Made by a program: the position numbers and the translations under genes. A stretch of DNA of 64,000 bases from Streptomyces sp. NBC_00287 (lineage in GTDB: Bacteria > Actinomycetota > Actinomycetes > Streptomycetales > Streptomycetaceae). Under the pieces are notes generated by a model. It was not told where the DNA came from. It saw only the letters and a list, made by a program, of their open reading frames with translations, and ran no database searches. The DNA lies in contig NZ_CP108053.1 of assembly GCF_036173105.1 (NCBI RefSeq), forward strand, positions 7,316,001 to 7,380,000, written 5' to 3'. Shown one piece after another: positions 42,170 through 51,864 of the stretch (its first letter is position 1; each line of letters begins with the position of its first letter).

Positions 42170-43513
42170 ATGCACACCCAGGCCGGTGCTCCCCTGGGCC
42201 GCCGCCGATTCCTCGCCCTGTCGGCGGGCGGTGCCGCCGCGCTCAGCGGATGTGCGCTCAAGGTGTCCAACGGGGTGAGCCGTGGCGGCTCCGGGGAGAC
42301 CGTCACGGCGATGGTCAACCTCGACGACATCTCCCCGGAGCTGGTCCAGCAGGCTCAGCAGGAACTCGGCATCAAGGTCAACGTCCTGGCGTACGACATC
42401 ACCCGGCTGATCGCGATGCTCACCAGCGGCAACCCGCCGGACCTGGTGCGCGGGATCGGAGCGCTGGACACGCCGTATTACGTGGCCCGGGGTGTGGCCG
42501 AGAACCTGGACCCCTACTTCGCCAGGTCGACCGTCCTCAAGGTCGCCGACCTGGACCCGGCCAACGACGTGTGGCGGTTCGACGGGACCATCCAGGGCCA
42601 GGGCCCCCGCTACGGCATGGCGAAAGACTTCTCCCAGGACGCCATGTTCTGGTACAACACCGAGCTCTTCGACCAGGCGGGCGTCGAGTATCCCGACGAC
42701 ACCGAGCCCATCACCTATGAGGAGTGGCTGGAGAAGGCCGAGCGGCTGGTCCGGCGCAAGAACGGTCAGACCACCGTGTACGGCGGCAGTTACAACGGCC
42801 TCGGGCTCGGGATTCTGTTCACCAACCTGACGGCCGCCGCCGGAGGCAAGCTCTTCTCCGACGACTTCAGCCGGGTCGACTTCACCGCGCCGGAAGCCCG
42901 AACGGCTCTCGCCTGGTACGTCGACTACGCCAAGGCCAAGGTCGGGCCCAGCCTCATCCAGCCCAACCCCGATACCTGGGACGGGCCCACGTACGTCGCG
43001 AACCGGATGGCCATGTCCGGCAACGGCTACTGGCTCGGCGGCATGATCAACGCCGAGGCGAAGATCGCCGAGGTGTCGCGGCTCGCCCCGGCTCCCGTGT
43101 TCGAGGGCGGTCCGCGGCTCAGCTCCTGTCAGGGCGGGACCGGGATGTGGATGCCGGCGAAGGCGCGGAACAAGGACGCCGCCTGGCGGTTCTTCGAGTG
43201 GTTCTTCGGCGAGGCGCCGGCCAAGGCGCGCGCCGAGGGCGGCTGGGGGATCCCGAGCCTGAAGTCGCTCCGTCCGCTGATGCCGGCCAAGGAGGACTAC
43301 CAGCAGCGGGTGCTGAAGGTGCAGGAGGACGAGCTGGAGCACTTCTCGGTGACTCCCTTCACCCCCTACGCCACCTACAACGCCATCGACGCCCTCATCA
43401 ACCAGATCATTCCGGCCGCGATGAACGGACAGATGTCCGTGGACACGCTGGCCGGACGTCTCGACTCGGCGCTCAATGAGCAGCTGAAGCGCGGTAAGGA
43501 GCAGGTCGGATGA
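42170..43513 (+). CDS. Sugar ABC transporter substrate-binding Tat lipoprotein
   Basis: A 447-aa extracellular solute-binding protein. A twin-arginine signal (GRRRFLALSAGGAAALSGCA) ends in a lipobox Cys, so it is exported folded by Tat. Mature features are TLNL-like MVNLDDISPELVQQAQQELG and GMAKDFSQDAMFWYNTELFD. First gene of an importer operon with two permease genes. Overlap with the next gene is 4 bases (ATGA). Confidence 0.93.
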   Translation: MHTQAGAPLGRRRFLALSAGGAAALSGCALKVSNGVSRGGSGETVTAMVNLDDISPELVQQAQQELGIKVNVLAYDITRLIAMLTSGNPPDLVRGIGALDTPYYVARGVAENLDPYFARSTVLKVADLDPANDVWRFDGTIQGQGPRYGMAKDFSQDAMFWYNTELFDQAGVEYPDDTEPITYEEWLEKAERLVRRKNGQTTVYGGSYNGLGLGILFTNLTAAAGGKLFSDDFSRVDFTAPEARTALAWYVDYAKAKVGPSLIQPNPDTWDGPTYVANRMAMSGNGYWLGGMINAEAKIAEVSRLAPAPVFEGGPRLSSCQGGTGMWMPAKARNKDAAWRFFEWFFGEAPAKARAEGGWGIPSLKSLRPLMPAKEDYQQRVLKVQEDELEHFSVTPFTPYATYNAIDALINQIIPAAMNGQMSVDTLAGRLDSALNEQLKRGKEQVG

Positions 43514-44502
43514 CGGTCGGTCAGATACCCGAGGTCGTCGCCGAGCGGCCCTCTTCCGGTGTGGGGGCTGTTCGGTCCGAGCTGCCTCGTAGCTCCATGA
43601 CCGCGCGCCGGCACCGGGCGTTCTACATGTTCACCTCGCCCTGGATCGTCGGCTTCCTGCTGCTGACCGTCGGGCCGATGGCGTATGCGCTGTGGCTGAG
43701 CTTCACTACGTTCGACGGGATCTCGCCCCACTGGCGTTACGTCGGGTTCGGCAACTACCGGGAACTGTTCTCGGATCCGGTGACCCGGGATTCCCTGGGG
43801 CGTGCCGGGCTGTTCGCCATCACCTCGGTGCCGCTGTCGATCATCGCTGGTATGGCGCTCGCCGTGCTGGTGAACCGGCCGTTGAAGGCGCGGGGGCTGT
43901 GGCGGACTCTGCTCTATCTGCCCGCTGTTGTGCCGCCCGTCGGCGCGGGTCTGGTGTTCAAGCAGCTCTTCAACCGGGACTCCGGCGCCGCCAACGGGGT
44001 GCTCAATGCCGTCGGGCTCGACGCCGTTGCCTGGCTCGATGATCCGTACGCCCGCTATGTGCTGCTGATGGCGGTGCTGTGGGCCGCCGGGAATATCATG
44101 ATCATTTCGCTGGCGGGGCTTCAGGACGTGCCCCGGGAGCTGCATGAGGCCGCCCGTATCGACGGGGCGAGCGCCTGGCGGAGCTTCCGCAGCATCACTC
44201 TGCCGCTGCTGTCACCGGTGCTTCTCTTCCAAGCCGTCACCGGGATGATCGCCACGGTCCAGACCATCCTGCCGATGCTGCTCGCCGCGGATGCCACTCC
44301 CAAGGGCGTCACCGCGATCCCGCAGTCCAACTACCTGTACATGATGCACGTCTTCGCGCAGTACTTCGCCTTCGGCCGCTACGGCTACGCCTCCGCGCTC
44401 CTGTGGGTGCTCTTCGTCCTGATCCTCATCGCGACCGGTCTGATCTTCAAGTTCACGTCCGGAGTGGTGTTCTACAACGTCGACCCGGAGGCGAAGAAAT
44501 GA
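43510..44502 (+). CDS. Carbohydrate ABC transporter permease (MalF type)
   Basis: A 330-aa permease. Helices include FYMFTSPWIVGFLLLTVGPM and LLMAVLWAAGNIMIISLAGL. The EAA loop is RELHEAARIDGASAWRSFRSI. Coupled to both neighbours by ATGA overlaps. It pairs with the permease at 44499. Confidence 0.93.
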   Translation: MTVGQIPEVVAERPSSGVGAVRSELPRSSMTARRHRAFYMFTSPWIVGFLLLTVGPMAYALWLSFTTFDGISPHWRYVGFGNYRELFSDPVTRDSLGRAGLFAITSVPLSIIAGMALAVLVNRPLKARGLWRTLLYLPAVVPPVGAGLVFKQLFNRDSGAANGVLNAVGLDAVAWLDDPYARYVLLMAVLWAAGNIMIISLAGLQDVPRELHEAARIDGASAWRSFRSITLPLLSPVLLFQAVTGMIATVQTILPMLLAADATPKGVTAIPQSNYLYMMHVFAQYFAFGRYGYASALLWVLFVLILIATGLIFKFTSGVVFYNVDPEAKK

Positions 44503-45347
44503 CCGCCGACACCGTGGGCCGGGTGCGGGTGCGCACCTCCCGGCTCGTCCTGTACGTCGTTCTCGTCGTCCTGACCGGGCTGCTGCTCGGACCCTTCGGC
44601 TGGCTCGTCATCACCGCGCTGAAGACCACACCCGAGCTCGCCGCCTCCCCGGTGCACTGGCTGCCGGAGAAGATCCAATGGCACAACTTCGCCGACGCCT
44701 TCACCTCGATCGACTTCCTGGGCTACGCCCGCAACTCGCTCGTCATCGCGCTGATCTACGCCACCCTCGTCACGCTGAGCTCCGCCTGGGTCGGATTCGG
44801 GTTCGCCCGGCTCTCCGCTCCGGGCAAGAAGGTGCTCTTCGGGGTACTGCTCGGCTCGATGATGCTCCCGCAGATGATCACGCTCTTCCCGACGTATCTG
44901 ATCTTCGCAAAGCTCGGCATGGTCGACACCTACTGGCCCTGGGTGCTGTGGGGTCTGTCCGCCGCGCCCTATCTGGTCTTTCTCTTCCGGCAGTTCTTCG
45001 CCGGTATGCCGCGCGAGCTGGAGGAGGCCGCGATCGTCGACGGCTGCGGCTACGCCCGGATCTTCTGGCGGATCTTCCTGCCGCAGTCCTGGCCCGTGCT
45101 CTCCGCGAGCTTCGTCATCGCCTTCACCTGGACCTGGGGCGACTTCATCGCCCCGATGCTGCTGCTGTCCAACGACCGCACCACGCTCTCCGTGGCGATC
45201 ATGACCTCCTATGTCACGGAGGGCGGCATGCCGGTCAACAACCTCCTGGCCGCCGGCTCCGTGATGTACGTGATCCCCATCCTGCTGATCTTCCTTGTCG
45301 CCCAGCGCGGTTTCGTCGCCGGGATGTCGACCACCGGCCTGAAGTAG
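44499..45347 (+). CDS. Carbohydrate ABC transporter permease (MalG type)
   Basis: A 282-aa permease. Helices start at LVLYVVLVVLTGLLLGPFGW; the EAA loop is RELEEAAIVDGCGYARIFWRI. The start ATG at 44499 is set by the ATGA overlap. The importer lacks its own ATPase gene. The next gene is 38 bases on, so enzyme genes downstream may be in the same transcript. Confidence 0.93.
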   Translation: MTADTVGRVRVRTSRLVLYVVLVVLTGLLLGPFGWLVITALKTTPELAASPVHWLPEKIQWHNFADAFTSIDFLGYARNSLVIALIYATLVTLSSAWVGFGFARLSAPGKKVLFGVLLGSMMLPQMITLFPTYLIFAKLGMVDTYWPWVLWGLSAAPYLVFLFRQFFAGMPRELEEAAIVDGCGYARIFWRIFLPQSWPVLSASFVIAFTWTWGDFIAPMLLLSNDRTTLSVAIMTSYVTEGGMPVNNLLAAGSVMYVIPILLIFLVAQRGFVAGMSTTGLK

Positions 45348-45384
45348 CCACCGGTAAATCCCCTTCCTCATAAGGAATTTCCCC

Positions 45385-47166
45385 ATGAACGACACTCAGA
45401 GCTCCGGCCTGTCCCGGCGCACCGTCATCCAGGCCGCGGGGGCCGCCGCTGCCGCCTACTCCCTGATCGGCACGGCCGCCGGCACCGCGTCGGCGGCGGA
45501 CGAGAGACCGGAGGCCGCCGACCGGCTGGTGGTCCACTCGGTGCCGGGCGCCCTGCCGATCAACACCGACTATGTCGTCAAGGCCCGTACCCCCGGCGGC
45601 CAGTGGAAGCCGGTGCCGGTCCTGCGCGCCACCACCAAGACCATCAACGAGAGCACCGGCGGCGGCGTCATCCGCCCCACCTCGGTCGCCAATCTCGACT
45701 TCACCGGCACCGTGGAGGTGCAGGTCACCTGGTCCAAGGGCACCATCCCCTCGGCCCGCATTCGCCCGCTGTCGTACGCCGTCCCGCACGAGGTGAGCGG
45801 CGACACCCTCACCTTCAGCCTCTCCGAGCCGCGCAATCTCTCCATCGAGATCGACGGCGACATCTACGGCAACCTCCAACTGCACGCCAACCCCATCGAG
45901 AAGACCCGGCCGGAGCCCGCCGACCCCGACGTCCTCTATTACGGCCCCGGCCTCCACACTCCCACGGGCGGTGTGGTGAAGGTGCCCAGCGGCAAGACGG
46001 TCTACCTGGCCGGCGGCGCGGTCCTCAAGGCCCGCGTGGAGTTCATCAATGTGGAGAACGCCCGCCTGCTGGGCCGGGGCATCATCTGGGACTCCGACGC
46101 CGCCACGCTGGTGCAGTTCTCCAAGAACATCGAGATCGACGGCATCCTCGTCCTCAACCCGAAGTCCGGCTACTCCTGCACCGTCGGCCAGTCGAAGCAG
46201 GTCACCGTCCGCAACCTGCACTCCTACAGCTCCGGCCAGTGGGGCGACGGCATCGACGTGTTCAGCAGCGAGGACGTCCTGATCGAGGGCGTGTGGATGC
46301 GCAACAGCGACGACTGCATAGCCATCTACGCCCACCGCTGGGACTACTACGGCGACTGCCGCAACGTCACCGTCCGCGACTCCACGCTGTGGGCCGACGT
46401 CGCCCACCCCGTGAACATGGGCACCCACGGCAACCCCGAGAAGCCCGAGACCATCGAGAACATCGTCTTCAGCAACATCGATGTCCTCCAGCACCGCGAA
46501 CCGCAGGTCCTCTACCAGGGCTGCTTCGCCCTGAACCCCGGCGACAGCAACCTCATCCGGAACGTGCGCATCCAGGACGTCCGGGTCGAGGACTTCACCT
46601 GGGGCCAGCTGTTCAACATGCGCGTCATGGCTAACCGCTACAACGCGACGCCCGGCCGCGGCATCGAGGACATCTACGTCCGCGACCTGACGTACAACGG
46701 CAAGAACGAGCACATGCCGATCATGGTCGGCTACGACGCGGACCGCGCCGTCAAGAGCGTCACCTTCCAGAACCTCGCCATCAACGGCACGGTCGTCCAC
46801 CAGAAGATGCGCAAGCCGGGCTGGTACCTGATGACCGACATGGTGCCGATGTTCGCCAACGAGCATGTGAAGGACCTCCGCTTCCTGGACGCCGCCACCG
46901 AGGCCGGCGCCGCGCCCCCGGAGATCACCAGCGCCGGTGCGGCCACCGCCACCGCAAGGCAGGTCTTCAACCACCTCGTCACCGCCACCCAGCTGCCCGG
47001 GTCGTACGACGCCGAGGGGCTGCCCCCCGGCCTGACGGTCGACAAGGCCACGGGCCTGATCTCCGGCACCCCACGGGTGCCCGGCACCTACGAGGTCACC
47101 GTCTCGGCCACCAACGGTCTCGGCACCGCGACCAAGTCCCTCACGCTCACCGTGCAGCACCCGTAA
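45385..47166 (+). CDS. Secreted GH28-like beta-helix glycosidase
   Basis: A 593-aa Tat-exported enzyme (SRRTVIQAAGAAAAAYSLIG signal). Residues 40-170 form a beta-sandwich. The central part is a right-handed beta-helix with GH28-type catalytic asparates: GIDVFSSEDVLIEGVWMRNS followed by DDCIAIY. The last 85 residues are a putative Ig domain (LPPGLTVDKATGLISGTPRV). It would hydrolyse pectin-like or other polyuronate chains. AAGGAA precedes the ATG. Confidence 0.85.
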   Translation: MNDTQSSGLSRRTVIQAAGAAAAAYSLIGTAAGTASAADERPEAADRLVVHSVPGALPINTDYVVKARTPGGQWKPVPVLRATTKTINESTGGGVIRPTSVANLDFTGTVEVQVTWSKGTIPSARIRPLSYAVPHEVSGDTLTFSLSEPRNLSIEIDGDIYGNLQLHANPIEKTRPEPADPDVLYYGPGLHTPTGGVVKVPSGKTVYLAGGAVLKARVEFINVENARLLGRGIIWDSDAATLVQFSKNIEIDGILVLNPKSGYSCTVGQSKQVTVRNLHSYSSGQWGDGIDVFSSEDVLIEGVWMRNSDDCIAIYAHRWDYYGDCRNVTVRDSTLWADVAHPVNMGTHGNPEKPETIENIVFSNIDVLQHREPQVLYQGCFALNPGDSNLIRNVRIQDVRVEDFTWGQLFNMRVMANRYNATPGRGIEDIYVRDLTYNGKNEHMPIMVGYDADRAVKSVTFQNLAINGTVVHQKMRKPGWYLMTDMVPMFANEHVKDLRFLDAATEAGAAPPEITSAGAATATARQVFNHLVTATQLPGSYDAEGLPPGLTVDKATGLISGTPRVPGTYEVTVSATNGLGTATKSLTLTVQHP

Positions 47167-47182
47167 GCCAGGAGTCACTTCC

Positions 47183-50100
47183 GTGCATGCCCTCAGCCGA
47201 CGGACGTTCCTCGGCGCGGCGGGACTCGCGGGCGTGGCCGGGAGCGGACTGCTGTCCGCCCTCGCCGCCACGCCCGCGTGGGCCCAGCCCGCCGACGCGG
47301 CGTTCGCCTTCGCTCACCCCGGCCTCCTCCACTCCCGCGCCGACCTGGCCCGTATCAAGTCCGCCGTCGCGGTCGGCCGCGAACCCATCGCCGCCGGCTT
47401 CGCCGCGCTGGCCGCCGACTCCCGCTCGCCGCACACCTACGCCATCCGCAACACCGGACAGATCACCACGTGGGGCCGCGGCCCCACCAACTGGACCGGT
47501 GAGGCCGCCACCGACGCGGCCGCTGCTTACCAGAACGCCCTCATGTGGGCCGTCACCGGCGACATACGGCACGCCGACAAGGCCCGCGACATCCTCGACG
47601 TCTGGGCCGCCTCCCTCACCGGCATCACCGGCGCCGACGGCCAACTCGGCGCGGGCATCCAGGGGTTCAAGCTCGTCAACGCCGCCGAGATCCTCCGGCA
47701 CACCGGCTACGACGGCTGGCCCGAGGACTCGATCCGCCGCTGCGAACGCTCCTTCACCGACGTCTGGTACCCGGCCCTGTCCGGCTACTGCCTCTACGCC
47801 AACGGCAACTGGGACCTCGCCGCCCTGCGCACTATCCTCGCCATCGCCGTCTTCACCGACAACCGCGTGATGTTCGAGGACGCGCTGCGCTTCGCGGCCG
47901 CCGGCTCCGGCAACGGCTCGGTGCTGCACCGTGTCGTCACCGCCGCGGGCCAGGGCCAGGAGTCCGGCCGCGACCAGGCCCACGAACAACTCGCCCTCGG
48001 CCTCTTCGCGGACGCCGCCGAGGTCGCCTGGCAGCAGGGCGTGGACCTGTACGGCTTCGCCGACGACCGTATCCTCGCCAACTTCGAGTACTTCGCCCGC
48101 TACAACCTGGGCGACGACTCCGTCCCCTTCACCCCCGACCTCGACCGCACCGGCAAATACATCAAGTCGACGGTGTCCGACCGGCAGCGTGGCGTGTACC
48201 GCCCGCTGTGGCAGATGGCGTACGCCCATTACACGGGCCGCCTCGGCAAGCCCGCCCCCTACACGGAGAAGGTCGTCTTCCGGGGCGCTGGCGGAGCACG
48301 CGTCGTGGAGGGCTTCCAGGAGGACCACCCCGGCTACGGCACCCTCACTTACGCCGGTACGGCAACGGCCGCGCCCACCGCGCCGACGGCCCCCGCCGGA
48401 ACCACCTCGGCAGGCGACGACCGTGCCGTCACCGTGTCCTGGCTGCCGTCCGCCTGGGCGACCGGCTACACGGTCCACCGGTCCACCAGCCCCGACGGCG
48501 AGTACGAGCCGATCGCGACCGGCGTCGAGGCGCCCCGCTTCACCGACCACGACGTCCGCCCGGGCCGCACGTACTACTACACGGTCACCGCCACCAACTC
48601 CCTGGGCAGCAGCGCGAGTTCCGCCTGGACCGCGGCCACCGCCGGTCTGCCCGAACCCTGGTCGACCCAGGACCTCGGAGACGTGAAGCTCCCCGGCTCC
48701 GCCGCCTTCGACGGCGAGCGCTTCCTGCTGGAGGCGAGCGGCACCGCGCACACCTACCGGCTGGCACACCTGCCGCTGTACGGCGACGGCGTCGTCACCG
48801 CACGCGTCGTGTGGCCGCTCAGCTCCCAGTACTCCAAGATCGGCGTCACCGTCCGCGACTCCCTCGACCCGGCCGCCCCGCACGCCGCCATGCTGATCCA
48901 GGGGCTGCCACTGCACACCTGGAGCGGTGTGTGGAGCGTCCGCCCCTTTGCCGGGGCCGCCGTCTCCGGCACCGGCAGCACCCGCGTGCCGCCCGCCCAG
49001 CAGAAGGCGATCACCAGCAACGCGTCGTTCCCGATCTCCGACCTCGGTGAACTGCCCGAGTCGGCGACCCCCCTCGAAGCGCCGCACGTCGAGGGCGCGG
49101 GAGACGGCTACCGGCTGCGGACGCCGTACTGGGTGCGTGTGGAGCGCAAGGGCCGGCGCTGCACCGGCGCCATCTCCCCGGACGGCATCCACTGGACCGA
49201 AGTCGGCGCCACCGAGGTCGAGTTGGGCCGCGCCACGCACGCGGGCCTGGTCCTCACCTCCTGTCTCGGCGTCGACGAGGAGTACGCCGAGACCGGCACC
49301 GGCGCCTTCGACAACGTCAGCGTCCGCTCGTCCACCGGCGAGATCTGGCGCACCCCACGTCCCGCCCGCACCGCCACCGACCTGCGGGCCGTCACCGGCG
49401 CCGACGCCATCGAGCTGAGCTGGGCCGACCCGGACCTCTCGGCCACGTACACCGTGCTGCGGGCCACGGACCCGGCCGGCCCGTACGTCACGCTCGCGGG
49501 AGGCATCGCCCCGGTCGGCTTCGGCACCCGCCTCCGGTACGCGGACGCCACCGGCACGCCCGGCGCGACGTACCACTACCGCGTCGTCAAGACCAACACC
49601 GAAGGGCGCGGCCCGCGTTCCGCACCCGCCCACGCCCCGATGCCCACCCCCACGAAGCCGGAGTTCCGCTCCTCGGACACCGCGTTCGCGAACCGTGGCG
49701 TCGAGTTCGGCCATCTCCTCACGGCCACCCACCACCCCACCCGCTTCACCACCCGAGGCCTGCCCGACGGCCTGCGCCTCGACCCCCGCATCGGACTGAT
49801 CGCCGGAACACCCACCGAGACAGGGGAGTTCACCGTCACCACCACCGCCGCCAACGCGGCGGGCACGGCCACCTCCACCCTCACCCTCACCGTCGGCACC
49901 CCGCCCCCCACCCCCTGGTCGTACGGCGACCTCGGCGATGTGGTGCTCGACGAACGCGCCCTCGGCGCCTACGGCGTCACGTACGTCGCCACCCCCGGCT
50001 CCACCGCCCACGAGGACGGGACCTTCGTCGTACGCGGCGCCGGGACCGACCTGAGCGTCAACAACCAAGGAATGACCGGCCAGTTCGTACGACGGCCGGT

Positions 50101-50512
50101 GACCGGCGACTGCGAGGTCACCGCCCGGCTGACCTCCCGTACCGGCGCCACCGCCGACCGGGTGGGCCTGCTGATGGCGAAGTCGCTTTCGCCGTTCGAC
50201 CAGGCCGCCGGGACGATCGTCAGCGGCGGCGCCACCGCCCAGCTGATGCTCCGTACGAAGGTGGCCGGACGGTCCGCCTTCACCGGCAACGGCCCGGTCC
50301 AACTCCCTTGTCTGCTGCGGCTGAAGCGCGCTGGGACCGCCTTCACCGCCTCCGTCTCCACCGATGACGGCGCCACCTGGACCGCCCTCGCCTCCGGCGA
50401 GATCCCGGACTTCGGCGACGCCCCCTACTACGTGGGCCTCGTGGTCTGCTCCCGCGACCCCCTGGCCCGCTGCACCACCGAGTTCGACGAGGTGAGCATC
50501 GTTCCCCACTAG
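47183..50512 (+). CDS. Large secreted alginate-lyase-family multidomain protein
   Basis: A 1109-aa Tat-exported protein (SRRTFLGAAGLAGVAG). Residues about 40-390 form an alginate lyase-like alpha/alpha barrel: NGNWDLAALRTILAIAVF and GQGQESGRDQAHEQLALG. Then come a fibronectin III domain (395-480), a concanavalin-like domain (490-715), a second fibronectin III domain (725-815), a putative Ig domain (825-910, LPDGLRLDPRIGLIAGTPTE) and a second concanavalin-like domain to the end. Likely a polyuronate-degrading enzyme with carbohydrate-attachment modules. GTG 47183 has AGGAG 8 bases upstream and lies 16 bases after the previous stop. Confidence 0.88.
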   Translation: MHALSRRTFLGAAGLAGVAGSGLLSALAATPAWAQPADAAFAFAHPGLLHSRADLARIKSAVAVGREPIAAGFAALAADSRSPHTYAIRNTGQITTWGRGPTNWTGEAATDAAAAYQNALMWAVTGDIRHADKARDILDVWAASLTGITGADGQLGAGIQGFKLVNAAEILRHTGYDGWPEDSIRRCERSFTDVWYPALSGYCLYANGNWDLAALRTILAIAVFTDNRVMFEDALRFAAAGSGNGSVLHRVVTAAGQGQESGRDQAHEQLALGLFADAAEVAWQQGVDLYGFADDRILANFEYFARYNLGDDSVPFTPDLDRTGKYIKSTVSDRQRGVYRPLWQMAYAHYTGRLGKPAPYTEKVVFRGAGGARVVEGFQEDHPGYGTLTYAGTATAAPTAPTAPAGTTSAGDDRAVTVSWLPSAWATGYTVHRSTSPDGEYEPIATGVEAPRFTDHDVRPGRTYYYTVTATNSLGSSASSAWTAATAGLPEPWSTQDLGDVKLPGSAAFDGERFLLEASGTAHTYRLAHLPLYGDGVVTARVVWPLSSQYSKIGVTVRDSLDPAAPHAAMLIQGLPLHTWSGVWSVRPFAGAAVSGTGSTRVPPAQQKAITSNASFPISDLGELPESATPLEAPHVEGAGDGYRLRTPYWVRVERKGRRCTGAISPDGIHWTEVGATEVELGRATHAGLVLTSCLGVDEEYAETGTGAFDNVSVRSSTGEIWRTPRPARTATDLRAVTGADAIELSWADPDLSATYTVLRATDPAGPYVTLAGGIAPVGFGTRLRYADATGTPGATYHYRVVKTNTEGRGPRSAPAHAPMPTPTKPEFRSSDTAFANRGVEFGHLLTATHHPTRFTTRGLPDGLRLDPRIGLIAGTPTETGEFTVTTTAANAAGTATSTLTLTVGTPPPTPWSYGDLGDVVLDERALGAYGVTYVATPGSTAHEDGTFVVRGAGTDLSVNNQGMTGQFVRRPVTGDCEVTARLTSRTGATADRVGLLMAKSLSPFDQAAGTIVSGGATAQLMLRTKVAGRSAFTGNGPVQLPCLLRLKRAGTAFTASVSTDDGATWTALASGEIPDFGDAPYYVGLVVCSRDPLARCTTEFDEVSIVPH

Positions 50513-50542
50513 ATCCCCACAGGGATTGGAGATGCACCAGCT

Positions 50543-51772
50543 ATGAGCCGCACATCCCCCCACTTCGAGGTGAGCCGCCGCGGTCTGCTGAAGACCGCCG
50601 GTGGCCTCACCGCCGCCCTCGCGCTGGGCACCGCGTCCGCCTCTACGGCGGGCGCCGCCCCCGCGACCTTCACCCACCCCGGCATGCTGCACAACTGGGG
50701 TGACATCAACCGGGCCCGGGTCAGGGTCGCCGCTGGCAACGACCCCTGGCTGTCCGGCTGGAACCGGCTGACCGCAAACTCCCACTCCCAGTCCACCTGG
50801 ACGCCCAATCCGCAGGCGACCGTCATCCGCGGCGGCACCGGCCAGAACTACGGCATCCTCTACAACGACATCGCCGCCGCCTACCAGAACGCCCTGCGCT
50901 GGCACATCGGCGGCACCGAGGCCAACGCCGCCTGCGCGGCAAGGATCCTGAACGCCTGGTCCTCGACGCTCACCACGGTCACCGGCAACGCCGACCGGTT
51001 CCTCGCGGCCGGCATCTACGGCTGGGAGTTCGCGAACGCCGCCGAACTCATGCGGGACTACGACGGCTTCGACCTCGCCCGCTTCCAGCAGATGATGGTG
51101 AACGTCTTCTACCCGCTCAACAACCAGTTCCTCACCGGCCACAACGACGCCTGCATCACCAACTATTGGGCCAACTGGGACCTGTGCAACATGGCCTCGA
51201 TCCTGGCCATCGGGATCCTCACCGACGATGGCGCCAAGTACGACCAGGCGGTCACGTACTTCAAGTCCGGCGCGGGCAACGGCTCCATCCAGCACGCGGT
51301 GCCGTTCCTCCACACGGACACGGACGGCTACGCCCTCGGACAGTGGCAGGAGTCGGGCCGCGACCAGGGCCACACCGTCATGGGCATGGGCCAGATGGGC
51401 GCGATCTGCGAGATGGCCTGGAACCAGGGCGACGACCTGTACTCCTACGACGGCCGTCGCTTCATGAAGGCCGCCCAGTACGTGGCCAAGTACAACCTCG
51501 GCAGCGACGTGCCCTTCAGCACCTACACCTGGGGCACCGGGCAGAACTGCGCCCAGCAGTCCCACACCGTGATCTCCGCCGGGAGCCGCGGGCAGGTCCG
51601 GCCGGTGTGGGCGATGCTCCACTACCACTACAACCGGCGCCTGTACCTCGACGACAAGTACATCGCCCAGATGTGCTTCTCCGTCGCCCCCGAGGGCGGC
51701 GGCGGGGACTACGGCTCCACCAGCGGCGGCTACGACCAGCTGGGCCTCGGCACCCTGATGTACGCCAAGTAG
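50543..51772 (+). CDS. Secreted alginate-lyase-family protein
   Basis: A 409-aa Tat-exported protein (SRRGLLKTAGGLTAALALG). The alpha/alpha-barrel fold shares ANWDLCNMASILAIGI and QWQESGRDQGHT with the large protein just upstream, so the two are paralogues. The Asn/His/Gln/Arg active-site motifs of the alginate lyase family (PF05426) are present. It has no accessory domains. Substrate may be any uronate polymer. GGAG precedes the ATG by 13 bases. Confidence 0.88.
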   Translation: MSRTSPHFEVSRRGLLKTAGGLTAALALGTASASTAGAAPATFTHPGMLHNWGDINRARVRVAAGNDPWLSGWNRLTANSHSQSTWTPNPQATVIRGGTGQNYGILYNDIAAAYQNALRWHIGGTEANAACAARILNAWSSTLTTVTGNADRFLAAGIYGWEFANAAELMRDYDGFDLARFQQMMVNVFYPLNNQFLTGHNDACITNYWANWDLCNMASILAIGILTDDGAKYDQAVTYFKSGAGNGSIQHAVPFLHTDTDGYALGQWQESGRDQGHTVMGMGQMGAICEMAWNQGDDLYSYDGRRFMKAAQYVAKYNLGSDVPFSTYTWGTGQNCAQQSHTVISAGSRGQVRPVWAMLHYHYNRRLYLDDKYIAQMCFSVAPEGGGGDYGSTSGGYDQLGLGTLMYAK

Positions 51773-51864
51773 CCGAGTCTTCACGCCCTGCACCGGAATA
51801 CATCCGGGTGATGTGATGCTCTGATGTGAACGGTGCAGGAGCGTGGCGAAGGGCTGGTGGCCGG

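Noticed and set aside
47147..51793. Very long open frame (1548 codons) on the minus strand across the lyase genes
   Set aside because: It is antisense to two well-supported enzymes; its composition (Gly, Val, Ala, Arg) is what high-GC codon bias gives in the opposite frame; no domain or ribosome site.
51826..51864. Esterase start at GTG 51826
   Set aside because: The 13 extra residues (NGAGAWRRAGGR) are unlike the family; ATG 51865 fits better although its ribosome site is weak.
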